From the NCBI GenBank assembly GCA_041658405.1, contig JBBAAG010000012.1:1-48971 (forward strand): DNA of 48,971 nt, given 5' to 3'. Position numbers and translations under genes: made by a program. This stretch comes from Elusimicrobiota bacterium (GTDB lineage Bacteria > Elusimicrobiota > UBA5214 > JBBAAG01). The notes beneath the pieces are model-generated. The model made no database searches, was not told the origin of the DNA, and saw nothing but the letters and a program-made list of their open reading frames with translations. How positions within the stretch are numbered: position 1 is the stretch's first letter; every line of letters begins with the position of its first letter. This document shows, in pieces, positions 1 to 7,616 of this stretch.

Positions 1-464
1 TAATAGTTTGCCGATTCGCTTTGGCCCGCGCTGTTGCCCATGAGGCTGTCATTAGAATAACTCGAAGGCGCGTAAGTGGTTATTGTAATACTGAATATAC
101 TATATTCTGCTGACTCTAATCCGTGTTGGTCTATTGCCTGCAGGTTTAACGGGTCGGACAATGCCAGGGTCAACACGTTGTTCTTCAACTGTATCGGCAC
201 AATTTTGTGGCGGTACGCAAACTTTGCCGGAATTTTTTCTGCGATAGATTTATCTATGAGTTTATCAGAAAGATTGGTAAACGGGATATTGAACTGCGCG
301 GACAAAGCTTCGCATATTTGTTCTTCAGTAGCCCATTTGTACTGAATTAATATGCTGCCCAACCTCAGCCCACTAGTTTTTTGTTCTTCTAACGCTTGGT
401 TGAGCTGAACTTGGGTTACTACGTGTTTATGTAAAAGTATCTGCCCTAAATATTTGTGTTGCAT
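1..464 (-). CDS. MshEN-RHS chimeric protein, N-terminal part (copy 1, runs off the window)
   Basis: Partial gene: the first 154 codons are present and the 3' end lies beyond base 1. Residues 1 to about 112 resemble the MshEN domain (T2SSE_N) found at the N-terminus of PilB/GspE ATPases: two RLG-x-L and QL-x-x-AL-x-x-Q helical motifs followed by a DPLNLQAID segment. The reading frame then passes straight into the ordinary linker seen in the RHS gene at 3860-5824. No ATPase domain follows. The ATG at 464 matches the ATG at 5824 of the second copy; a TTG seven codons upstream is also possible. The DNA repeats 5361-5824, almost identically over the first 230 bases and with roughly 10 percent mismatch after that. 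MshEN domains elsewhere bind cyclic-di-GMP; whether this one does is unknown. Confidence 0.6.
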   Translation of the reverse strand, partial: MQHKYLGQILLHKHVVTQVQLNQALEEQKTSGLRLGSILIQYKWATEEQICEALSAQFNIPFTNLSDKLIDKSIAEKIPAKFAYRHKIVPIQLKNNVLTLALSDPLNLQAIDQHGLESAEYSIFSITITTYAPSSYSNDSLMGNSAGQSESANY

Positions 465-515
465 ATATCCATTTCTTAACGCCAAAAGTATTTTAGGTTA
501 TTTATCGAGTGGAGT
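1..515. repeat. Left copy of a long direct repeat (partner 5361-5878)
   Basis: Bases 1-480 align without gaps to 5361-5840, and the similarity runs on into the upstream non-coding sequence to about 515/5878. Both copies hold the 5' part of the MshEN-RHS chimera. Base 1 of the window falls inside the repeat. Confidence 0.85.
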
Positions 516-527
516 CAACACTATCTC

Positions 528-557
528 TTCAAAGTGTCCACTTTTTCGGGGGGGGAG
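528..557. repeat. Short repeat upstream of chimera copy 1 (partner 5921-5946)
   Basis: TTCAAAGTGTCCACTTTTTCG followed by a G-run occurs here, and nearly the same sequence lies at 5921-5946, in each case upstream of a MshEN-RHS chimera. The sequence has the look of an insertion-sequence end, but no intact element is present. The rest of 465-589 shows no gene. Confidence 0.5.
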
Positions 558-589
558 TAATTATATTCCCTTCCAAAACATAATCAGTA

Positions 590-1648
590 TTATGAGTTGC
601 TTTTAAAAGACCACCACTGCGGATTACATGGCGATATATTTTTGTCTTTAAACAATAATTTAATTTTGCCACTCTCAATATTAACTAGATAAAGCCCATC
701 AGGGAAATATATATTTACTAACATTGTATATGTTGTTTCTTTATATCCAGCAAACACTATTTGTTGACCATCTGGTGACCAATCTATCCCAACTGTACGA
801 TAGGTATTTAAGTTAAGCTTCTTTAGTAAATTGCCGTTTCTGTCAATTATATAAATACCGTTTTCATTACCATCTTGATAGGTAAAAGCTATCTTTTTCC
901 CATCCGGAGAAAATTTAGGTGACCATAACACTATATTGCTTGGAAAAACACTAGATAGAGTAACATATTTCCCTTTTTTGCCACTGTTTAAATGAATAAA
1001 ACCATCAACTTTTATCTCTTTCATATTTTTACAATCTGCGCTAAGAATACATATACTTCGTCCGCTAGAAAACACTATTTCATTTCCATCCAGAGACCAA
1101 GATGGATCTCGAATCATTTTATAATTGTACTGAATACACTCATTTGATCTTAAATCATAAATTTCCAACTTTTCTTGTTCTATATCAGTTTTACCATATA
1201 CCCCAAAAGCTATTTTATTACCTTTAGGGGAATATGAAGGTAAAAAATATTCTCCTGGACCAGCTATTTGTTGCGGTTTTTGCGTGGCTATATCCATTTT
1301 TACAATGTATTGAGGATAACCGCTGAAACCACTGAAGATATCAATAAACACAACTTCTTTCCCATTGGGGGATAAGTTAGGATTCCTCAATATACGTGCA
1401 GATTGCATTTTACCGTCTTCCATATAATTTCCAACCAACAATATCTTACGTAAATTACCGGGTGAGTCTTCACAAGATAACAAGTACATACTATTCTTAC
1501 TGAGTGATACCCCGAAGACAACCATTCCATGTTGGTTCTTAAGCAATTCTATCTTTGCGTATTTATTAAATGATATACAACTAGATAACAGAGCACTAGC
1601 AACTATGATTATTGTTATTGTACTAACAAATTCTTTACTGTATTTCAC
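590..1648 (-). CDS. TolB/WD40-like beta-propeller lipoprotein behind an RHS gene
   Basis: 352 residues from a GTG start that overlaps the stop of the RHS gene 1645-3450 by four bases, so the two are translationally coupled. An N-terminal hydrophobic segment ends in a lipobox (LSSC, Cys24), predicting a lipid-anchored periplasmic protein. The body carries repeated TolB-type blades with motifs such as SPDGKKIAF, SPDGQQIVF and SLDGNEIVF. Position and coupling suggest a partner or immunity protein for the RHS tip upstream, but a TolB-like propeller is not a standard immunity family, so this is inference. It could also be an unrelated surface lipoprotein trapped in the island. Confidence 0.7.
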   Translation of the reverse strand: MKYSKEFVSTITIIIVASALLSSCISFNKYAKIELLKNQHGMVVFGVSLSKNSMYLLSCEDSPGNLRKILLVGNYMEDGKMQSARILRNPNLSPNGKEVVFIDIFSGFSGYPQYIVKMDIATQKPQQIAGPGEYFLPSYSPKGNKIAFGVYGKTDIEQEKLEIYDLRSNECIQYNYKMIRDPSWSLDGNEIVFSSGRSICILSADCKNMKEIKVDGFIHLNSGKKGKYVTLSSVFPSNIVLWSPKFSPDGKKIAFTYQDGNENGIYIIDRNGNLLKKLNLNTYRTVGIDWSPDGQQIVFAGYKETTYTMLVNIYFPDGLYLVNIESGKIKLLFKDKNISPCNPQWWSFKSNS

Positions 1649-3450
1649 TTCAATATTCCTTTGTTTATCATATATTGCAAATATCCTTCAAAGGAATGTC
1701 CTTGTACAGTAGAACCTCCGTTACCAAAAGGAATACCTATTCCTATACCATTAAATCCTGTTACATAGTCCATATTCCCCTTTATTACATTTCTTTCACC
1801 CTGATTACTATAGTACTCACTAAAAGGAGCTCCCATTCTATATACGGATTCCGATGATGTCCATCGGTCACTGTATTTATCATAAACTGCTGTACCGCCG
1901 CTGAATACAAATATTTTATCGTAGTCCCTATCTGAAAAATGTTCTATGTATGGGTCGCACGAAGTGTCTAAATTGTATTCATTTTTTATCACGTTGATTA
2001 TATCACCAAACATATCCTCGTTGTACGGAAAAACTAAATCTATTCTATCGTACAATTCAGATTTTTGTTGTGCTTTAAAAAATTCTTTAATACTATTGTA
2101 CCTTTCCTGCGTAGAATCTTGGTTTATTCCTGCAATAATTAGATATGATGCATTAGATTTGCTCCCCATAAATACCGAACCATCATCCAAATAATGAGGC
2201 TCCCAACCTTCTTGATATTGTTCTTTCGGAGATTCTTCTTCCGGACCTTCAAAAGCATGACCGGTGGGATCAAATCTTTTTATTGGATTATTTAAACAGT
2301 ACACATACCTGTTTAATCCCTGTGGGTTATACATTAAGTTTAACGTATTATCCGGCGTTATGAACTGACACAACATCGGGTCATAGTACCGCGCGTTGTA
2401 GTAATACAATCCGCTCGTATCGTCGAGGATTTGACCGGTGTACTTTCTTGCGTTGTCTTTTGTGCCAGTTGAAGAATTAGCATACGAGTTTCCGTAAGGC
2501 GTATAGTTGTTCGTACGCACTACTGTTCCTGAGGAATCGGTTATAAGATTTGTACTCCCAAGATGATCACCATGGAAATACTGGAGACCGTCTTTAGTGC
2601 TGTCTAGTGCTATTCTTTGTGTCCCTGCATAAATATATTTAATAGTATCCGTCGCCACGTTGTTTATATACACCTCTTCGTATATTGTACCAATATATAC
2701 ACGCTTTGTAGAGTTAGTCCCATCGTCTACTATCTGCTTTACGCGTTGACCCGTGTAGTCATACTCGTATTCCGTGACTTTTCCGTCTACTGTTACTACC
2801 TTTATCGGACGGTTGTCGTAGTCGTATTCTATCCACCTGTTGTTACAGATTAGCATGTTACCGTTCAAGTCTTTGAGTACGTGATCAGTGTATTCTCTTA
2901 TCACGTTAACTATTGTCTGTGTATCCGTCATTGTTTCTACGTCAGAAACTAATGTCCTGCCAGTTGGTGTTTCAAACCAACTTGTTACTTCTTTCTCTGG
3001 TGAAACCGGCCATTCATACCCAGATTTTAACGTATAACTCGATGTCGCAACTATATCCGTTACTGCTTCTCCAACTGTTGCTTTCATGCTATAATTAGAT
3101 GACCCGCTTATTTCCGCACTATTTCCTGAGAACTGATGTTCGGAATACTGAATTGATGTCAAAGGCGTAATTATCATAAACTGCGACGCTTCCGCCGGTT
3201 GTTCTTCTGACTCTTCACCGTGTTCATCTATAGCACGGACTGAAATAATAAACGAATTTGTTTCTGTTACATTCCAGCAATGCGATACCTCTACCGCAGT
3301 GCCGTTAGGAACATACTCGGTTTCTTCATATTCCTGATTTGGCTTACTGTCGCTCCAGTCCCAGTTTATCTTATACTTGATATTATCCCCGTTTGTGTCC
3401 CACGACTGGATTACTGTTATTGTACCTATAAATTTTATTCTATTGTTCAC
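1645..3450 (-). CDS. RHS core protein with alpha/beta-hydrolase-like C-terminal tip
   Basis: 601 residues. The N-terminus (1-90) is the tail of a PKD/Ig-like domain ending RAIDEHG and has no signal peptide, so the gene looks 5'-truncated; the GTG start at 3450 overlaps the stop of an orphan tip fragment. Residues 205-390 hold YD repeats and the RHS-associated core with GLYYYNARYYDP. The variable tip (401-601) contains FSGGT (Ser517), a D561 in a MDYVTG segment and GHSF (His585), an order that fits a lipase-like Ser-Asp-His triad; this is inferred from motif order only. Full RHS toxins exceed 1000 residues, so this is an orphan RHS-CT cassette. It shares long near-identical DNA with 3860-5824, notably 2825-2945 with 5095-5220. 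The coupled lipoprotein downstream is a possible partner. Confidence 0.8.
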   Translation of the reverse strand: MNNRIKFIGTITVIQSWDTNGDNIKYKINWDWSDSKPNQEYEETEYVPNGTAVEVSHCWNVTETNSFIISVRAIDEHGEESEEQPAEASQFMIITPLTSIQYSEHQFSGNSAEISGSSNYSMKATVGEAVTDIVATSSYTLKSGYEWPVSPEKEVTSWFETPTGRTLVSDVETMTDTQTIVNVIREYTDHVLKDLNGNMLICNNRWIEYDYDNRPIKVVTVDGKVTEYEYDYTGQRVKQIVDDGTNSTKRVYIGTIYEEVYINNVATDTIKYIYAGTQRIALDSTKDGLQYFHGDHLGSTNLITDSSGTVVRTNNYTPYGNSYANSSTGTKDNARKYTGQILDDTSGLYYYNARYYDPMLCQFITPDNTLNLMYNPQGLNRYVYCLNNPIKRFDPTGHAFEGPEEESPKEQYQEGWEPHYLDDGSVFMGSKSNASYLIIAGINQDSTQERYNSIKEFFKAQQKSELYDRIDLVFPYNEDMFGDIINVIKNEYNLDTSCDPYIEHFSDRDYDKIFVFSGGTAVYDKYSDRWTSSESVYRMGAPFSEYYSNQGERNVIKGNMDYVTGFNGIGIGIPFGNGGSTVQGHSFEGYLQYMINKGILK

Positions 3451-3494
3451 TTCAATGTTCCGTTGTTTATCATATTTTGCAAATATCCTTTAAA
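3447..3494 (-). pseudogene. Orphan 3' fragment of an RHS tip
   Basis: Read on the minus strand these bases encode FKGYLQNMINNGTLK and a stop. The downstream RHS protein ends FEGYLQYMINKGILK. The fragment lies between the candidate immunity gene (ending 3500) and the start of the next RHS gene. It is a leftover of a displaced tip of the same family. Confidence 0.7.
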
Positions 3495-3499
3495 GGTTC

Positions 3500-3856
3500 T
3501 TATCGCTTGAATATCCAAATAATTATTAGAATCCATAAAACCACGACAACAGCATCCGTGAGATATCTGGTATCCCTATCTTCATTTTCAAACTGTTTAA
3601 TTATTTGTTTATACCGATCATGCCTTAAAAAATAGATTGCTGATAGTGTAAATGATATAGCACCCGCAACTCCTGTCATCCAATAACTAACTTTGGGTAA
3701 TGAACAGATTTTTGATATATCGTAAATTAAATGTGCAGTTGGATAGAAGATAAATAGAACTAATACTCCTGAGGCAGACAATTCTGGTTCCGGTGCCATT
3801 ATTAATTTACTAAAACGATAAAACTTATAGTATAAGTAATGAATTAAAGTTTTCAT
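3500..3856 (-). CDS. Small membrane protein, candidate immunity protein
   Basis: 118 residues from an ATG three bases after the stop of the RHS gene 3860-5824. It has three hydrophobic stretches (about 28-45, 55-73 and 100-116) and so should sit in the inner membrane. I recognise no family. A small membrane protein directly behind an RHS tip that itself carries a hydrophobic segment fits an immunity protein against a membrane-active toxin. That role rests on context only. Confidence 0.6.
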   Translation of the reverse strand: MKTLIHYLYYKFYRFSKLIMAPEPELSASGVLVLFIFYPTAHLIYDISKICSLPKVSYWMTGVAGAISFTLSAIYFLRHDRYKQIIKQFENEDRDTRYLTDAVVVVLWILIIIWIFKR

Positions 3857-3859
3857 TTC

Positions 3860-5824
3860 TTACCAATTTTTACCATACATTTGTTGGAACATATACATCG
3901 GGTCATTCAGATTATTAACAGTTTGTCCTATTCCTAACTTAATATTTGTCCATGCTTGTTCAATTTGATTCCCAAAAAATACATTTAATGGTAAACCAAC
4001 ATATGGAAAAAATATTCCTATTCCTGTAATAGCTAAATTTGTCTCAAGCCTTTCTTGAGTAATTTCACCTTTCATAAATCTTTGATAATCAACCCACGCA
4101 CTAACACCAGTAAAACCATATCCAAACCTTGATGCGACTTTCCCAATTGTAGCCGTTTTTATGAAACTTTGAAACCCGCGGAGTCCTTTACCGGGATAAT
4201 AAACAAATATTCTCTCACTTGCTCCGGGGTATTGCTGCCATGTGTTATATATGTTTTGATATCCCCGTGTTTGCAGAGTTTTTGAACCAACTTCTCCTAT
4301 ACTCGATACAATTCCACCTACTTCCGTGACGTTCTTTATCTTTTCTAACATTGTTGATTGAGATGTTCCACCACTTACTCCCCACTCAGTATCCCAATTG
4401 GTTTCATTCGACACTGTTTCTCCACTACCGGTATCTTGATTTCCTTTTTTACTGTCGTAATCAGATTTATCTCTTAAAGACGTAGGGGTGGGATAACTAT
4501 CTGAATATATAAATACAACTGTTTCATACCCGGATGGGTCAATATAATTCACAGGATTATTTCCACAGTACGTATATCTATTTAGGCTCTGCGGGTCTAA
4601 TGGCTCGGAAACAATTGGGTCTGGAGTTACAAACTTACACAACATCGGGTCATAATAACGGGCATTGTAGTAGTAAAGTCCTGTATTATCGTCTAATATC
4701 TGTCCGGTGTATTTTCTCGCATTGTCTTTTGTACCGGTAGACGAATTAGCGTACGAGTTACCGTATGGCGTGTAGTTATTGGTTCTTACAACAGCACCCG
4801 AAGAATCCGTTATCAAATTCGTACTTCCGAGATGGTCACCGTGGAAATACTGGAGACCGTCCTTGCTGCTATCCATTGCTATTCGCTGACTTCCAGCATA
4901 AATATATTTTATTGTGTCTGTAGCCACGTTGTTTATATACACCTCTTCATATATTGTACCAATATACAGGCGTTTTGTTTCATCTTGTCCATCATTTACG
5001 ATTTGCTTGACACGCTGTCCGGTATAGTCGTACTCGTATTCCGTGACTTTTCCGTCTGAGGTAACCACCTTGATGGGACGGTTGTCGTAGTCGTATTCTA
5101 TCCACCTGTTGTTACAGATTAGCATGTTACCGTTCAAGTCTTTGAGTACGTGATCAGTGTATTCTCTTATCACGTTAACTATTGTCTGTGTGTCCGTCAT
5201 TGTTTCTACGTCAGAAACTGGTGTATGACATATTTCTGTCTCATAACTCTCTGTAATCGTCCCGGTTTCCGCAGGAGCTGACCATTCGTACCCGGACTTT
5301 AATGAATACGCAGTACTAACAGAAATATTCGTTACCGCTTCACCGATTGTCCCCTGGCAATAATAGTTTGCCGATTCGCTTTGGCCCGCGCTGTTGCCCA
5401 TGAGGCTGTCATTAGAATAACTCGAAGGCGCGTAAGTGGTTATTGTAATACTGAATATACTATATTCTGCTGACTCTAATCCGTGTTCGTCTATTGCCTG
5501 CAGGTTTAACGGGTCGGACAATGCCAGGGTCAACACGTTGTTCTTCAACTGTATCGGCACAATTTTGTGGCGGTACGCAAACTTTGCCGGTATTTTTTCT
5601 GCAACCGATTTATCTATGAGTTTATCAGAAAGGTTGGCAAACGGGATATTAAATTGAACAGATAAAGCTTCGCATATTTGTTCTTCAGTAGCCCATTTGT
5701 ATTGAATTAATATGCTGCCCAACCTCAGCCCACTACTTTTTTGTTCTTCTAAAGCTTGGTTGAGCTGTGGTTGTGTTATAACCTGTTTCTGCAAAAGTAT
5801 CTGCCCTAAATATTTGTGTTGCAT
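3860..5824 (-). CDS. MshEN-RHS chimeric protein with hydrophobic C-terminal tip (copy 2, complete)
   Basis: 654 residues from ATG 5824 (a TTG at 5845 would add seven). Residues 1 to about 112 are a PilB/GspE-type MshEN domain; at the AIDEHG sequence it runs into an Ig-like linker with MGNSAGQSESANYY and LKSGYEW motifs. Residues 240-435 carry YD repeats and the RHS core with GLYYYNARYYDP. The tip (434-654) is unique; it has a hydrophobic stretch GIGIFFPYVGLPLNVFFG near residue 610 and could be membrane-active. There is no signal peptide, since the normal export region has been replaced by the cytoplasmic ATPase domain, so export is doubtful. The small membrane gene at 3500-3856 follows immediately. 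The chimeric order is also seen at the left edge of the window, which argues against an assembly error. Confidence 0.8.
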   Translation of the reverse strand: MQHKYLGQILLQKQVITQPQLNQALEEQKSSGLRLGSILIQYKWATEEQICEALSVQFNIPFANLSDKLIDKSVAEKIPAKFAYRHKIVPIQLKNNVLTLALSDPLNLQAIDEHGLESAEYSIFSITITTYAPSSYSNDSLMGNSAGQSESANYYCQGTIGEAVTNISVSTAYSLKSGYEWSAPAETGTITESYETEICHTPVSDVETMTDTQTIVNVIREYTDHVLKDLNGNMLICNNRWIEYDYDNRPIKVVTSDGKVTEYEYDYTGQRVKQIVNDGQDETKRLYIGTIYEEVYINNVATDTIKYIYAGSQRIAMDSSKDGLQYFHGDHLGSTNLITDSSGAVVRTNNYTPYGNSYANSSTGTKDNARKYTGQILDDNTGLYYYNARYYDPMLCKFVTPDPIVSEPLDPQSLNRYTYCGNNPVNYIDPSGYETVVFIYSDSYPTPTSLRDKSDYDSKKGNQDTGSGETVSNETNWDTEWGVSGGTSQSTMLEKIKNVTEVGGIVSSIGEVGSKTLQTRGYQNIYNTWQQYPGASERIFVYYPGKGLRGFQSFIKTATIGKVASRFGYGFTGVSAWVDYQRFMKGEITQERLETNLAITGIGIFFPYVGLPLNVFFGNQIEQAWTNIKLGIGQTVNNLNDPMYMFQQMYGKNW

Positions 5825-5878
5825 ATATCCATTTCTTAACGTCAAACGTATTTTAGGTTATTTATTGGTTAGAGTCAA
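5361..5878. repeat. Right copy of the long direct repeat (partner 1-515)
   Basis: The partner of the left-edge repeat; it covers the 5' part of the second MshEN-RHS chimera and its upstream sequence. Confidence 0.85.
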
Positions 5879-5920
5879 TATAATAGAGGATTTCTAATAA
5901 ACTGTGAACATTACTGTCTA

Positions 5921-5946
5921 TTCAAAGTGTCCACTTTTCGGGGGAA
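5921..5946. repeat. Short repeat upstream of chimera copy 2 (partner 528-557)
   Basis: TTCAAAGTGTCCACTTTTCG plus a short G-run. It abuts the transposase remnant at 5951-6054, and so could mark an IS end or a recombination point. Confidence 0.5.
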
Positions 5947-5950
5947 GATC

Positions 5951-6054
5951 ACAGTTTCACACATTTGTTGCGTTCATCCAGTTTTTCGCCGTAAGGAAAC
6001 AATTCTTGGAATAAGTCTCCGGTTTTTCGGTCTTTTTTATGGTAGGACACTTTT
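5951..6054 (-). pseudogene. N-terminal remnant of an IS5/IS1182-like transposase
   Basis: From a GTG the minus strand encodes about 33 codons with the motifs TGDLFQELFPYGEKLDER and KCVKL, then a TGA. DLF-x-ELFPYGG-x-LD and N-x-W-x-KL are what I know from the N-terminus of IS5/IS1182-type transposases. The remainder is missing; the frame ends beside the repeat at 5921-5946, where the chimeric RHS unit begins. The remnant suggests an IS was cut by, or took part in, the rearrangement that built the RHS island. Confidence 0.45.
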
Positions 6055-6077
6055 CTTCCTGCCTTTCGGGTTTTCCC

Positions 6078-6121
6078 AAGTGCAAGTTTTTTTGCGGGTT
6101 TCCGCGTTTTTCCTTGCACTT
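6078..6121. other. Strong two-part hairpin beside the IS remnant
   Basis: AAGTGCAAG pairs perfectly with CTTGCACTT around an inner GCGGG-TTT-CCGC stem, with T-runs between. It lies just upstream of the transposase remnant. It may be the structured end or leader of the lost IS. It lacks the layout of a terminator for either neighbour. Confidence 0.4.
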
Positions 6122-6197
6122 TTATGTCTCTTTAACGGTTATATTCTACTTCTTTATCGTCGGACTTTCAAAGAACTTTTCTGTTTTTCAGGGGAGC

Positions 6198-6767
6198 CTA
6201 TTTAGCTATAACATCATTTAACATCTCTTGTATAAACTCCTCTTCATCTTTCTTATTTAATTTATTAGGTACTCTTGATTTTATCCTATTAATGCGATAT
6301 TGTATCCAGCTTTCTTTAGTTCCCTTAGTAACTTCATGTAATCCTTTTTTATCCTTGTAATAAAACCTGTCATTGTCTTTAATATTATTTATCTTTATAT
6401 CCAATCTATAACCCCAATTTGAACTTTTTATATCAGAATTTTGTTTTCCATCAAGTGATTTGTTATAAAAATAACTTAAAATAAACTTTCTTTCATTATT
6501 TTTAATTAGTTCTTTAAATTTATAATCAGCTACATAAAGAAATTGATCATAAATAATATCAGACCTAATAACTACCGTGCTATTTTCAACTATGTACTCC
6601 ATATAACCTAGTTCCTCATAAGAAACAATTCCACTTGATAATTTTCTTACACCCCACATACAATCCCACAAAAAATTCGCAACAGACTCTTCCAAGCCCA
6701 TTGTGTACCCTCCCACTATTGGAAAAAATATAAGCATCAATAGAATTATTATACTTTTCATTTTCAT
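6198..6767 (-). CDS. Exported protein of unknown function
   Basis: 189 residues, ATG preceded by AAGGAT. A signal peptide (KSIIILLMLIFFPIVGG) predicts export. The mature part is mixed polar and basic with no motif I recognise; the C-terminus is rich in Lys and Glu. It is the last of three genes spaced 12 bases apart with 6780-7604 and 7617-8375, so it is probably cotranscribed. As the gene after a chimeric toxin-tip gene it could be an immunity protein, but nothing in the sequence proves this. Confidence 0.6.
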   Translation of the reverse strand: MKMKSIIILLMLIFFPIVGGYTMGLEESVANFLWDCMWGVRKLSSGIVSYEELGYMEYIVENSTVVIRSDIIYDQFLYVADYKFKELIKNNERKFILSYFYNKSLDGKQNSDIKSSNWGYRLDIKINNIKDNDRFYYKDKKGLHEVTKGTKESWIQYRINRIKSRVPNKLNKKDEEEFIQEMLNDVIAK

Positions 6768-6779
6768 AATATACTATCC

Positions 6780-7604
6780 TTAAAATTTGTATTGCTTAAT
6801 ACTTTCATAAAGTATTGTCGGCAAAGATAAACCGAAACTCCCGAACATTCTATCCTGTAAATCAATTCCTGTTGTAGTTCTAAATACATCCGCAGCAAAA
6901 CCAGAACATGGATTAAGGAGATTCCAAGCTTTTGTGCCTAAAGACATGTAATAATTAATTTTATTTAAATACCATTGATTTGAAAAATATGTATCATTTG
7001 GGACTCCATGTAACGTAATTTTTGTAAGAAAATTTGGAGACGCCCATTCAACCAATCCATTCTCATAATATAAATTTGCCATTTCAAGTGACTTTAACGG
7101 ATCACTATCAATAGATGCCAAAGTGTGATAAGGTCTATCATAAGAAGGTCTTTTGATTATTTTAATATTATGACTATTATTTATGTTTTCTATATGGCTA
7201 TCGGAGATTGACGATTTGAATTTTACTAAAAATTCTTCTGTTAATAACAATTGTTCATTTTTAGCAAATAAAACAGGGTGGACTAACTTTATAGAAATAT
7301 CTTTCCTTAAATCTTTTTCCAAAGCATCTATGGACGGATAAGTGGTATTTTCCAATACAATGATTCCATTGATGAAAGTATCCTCCTTAAATTTCACCCC
7401 TTTTTTTTCAAACCACTGTTTTATTTCTTCTTTAGATCTTTGTTTCTTAAAACTAACTCCAATATAGTCAGAGGATACTTTAAGAAAAATCTTTTCTCCA
7501 TTAGCATAATAAAAATATTTCTCGGCATTCCCCAAAACCAAAGAAGTATTCGTCAAAGCAATAAGAACAGCAAAGTAGAAAACATTAATAAATTTTCTTT
7601 TCAC
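6780..7604 (-). CDS. Chimera of a subtilase propeptide region and an RHS-type tip
   Basis: 274 residues from a GTG with AAAGG upstream. Signal peptide 1-25. Residues about 30-225 resemble the N-terminal region of secreted S8 (subtilisin-like) proteases, ending in the usual lead-in VEWASPNF, PNDTYFSNQWYLNKI and a GTKAWN segment, after which the catalytic Asp domain normally begins. Instead, residues 228-274 read LLNPCSGFAADVFRTTTGID, as in the C-terminal tips of RHS-type proteins of the NNCSxFAxDVF kind. No protease Asp, His or Ser motifs are present, so it cannot be a protease. The tip Cys could be catalytic, but the domain is very short. It sits between a barrel gene and an exported gene. 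Confidence 0.65.
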   Translation of the reverse strand: MKRKFINVFYFAVLIALTNTSLVLGNAEKYFYYANGEKIFLKVSSDYIGVSFKKQRSKEEIKQWFEKKGVKFKEDTFINGIIVLENTTYPSIDALEKDLRKDISIKLVHPVLFAKNEQLLLTEEFLVKFKSSISDSHIENINNSHNIKIIKRPSYDRPYHTLASIDSDPLKSLEMANLYYENGLVEWASPNFLTKITLHGVPNDTYFSNQWYLNKINYYMSLGTKAWNLLNPCSGFAADVFRTTTGIDLQDRMFGSFGLSLPTILYESIKQYKF

Positions 7605-7616
7605 AATTTTACCTTT

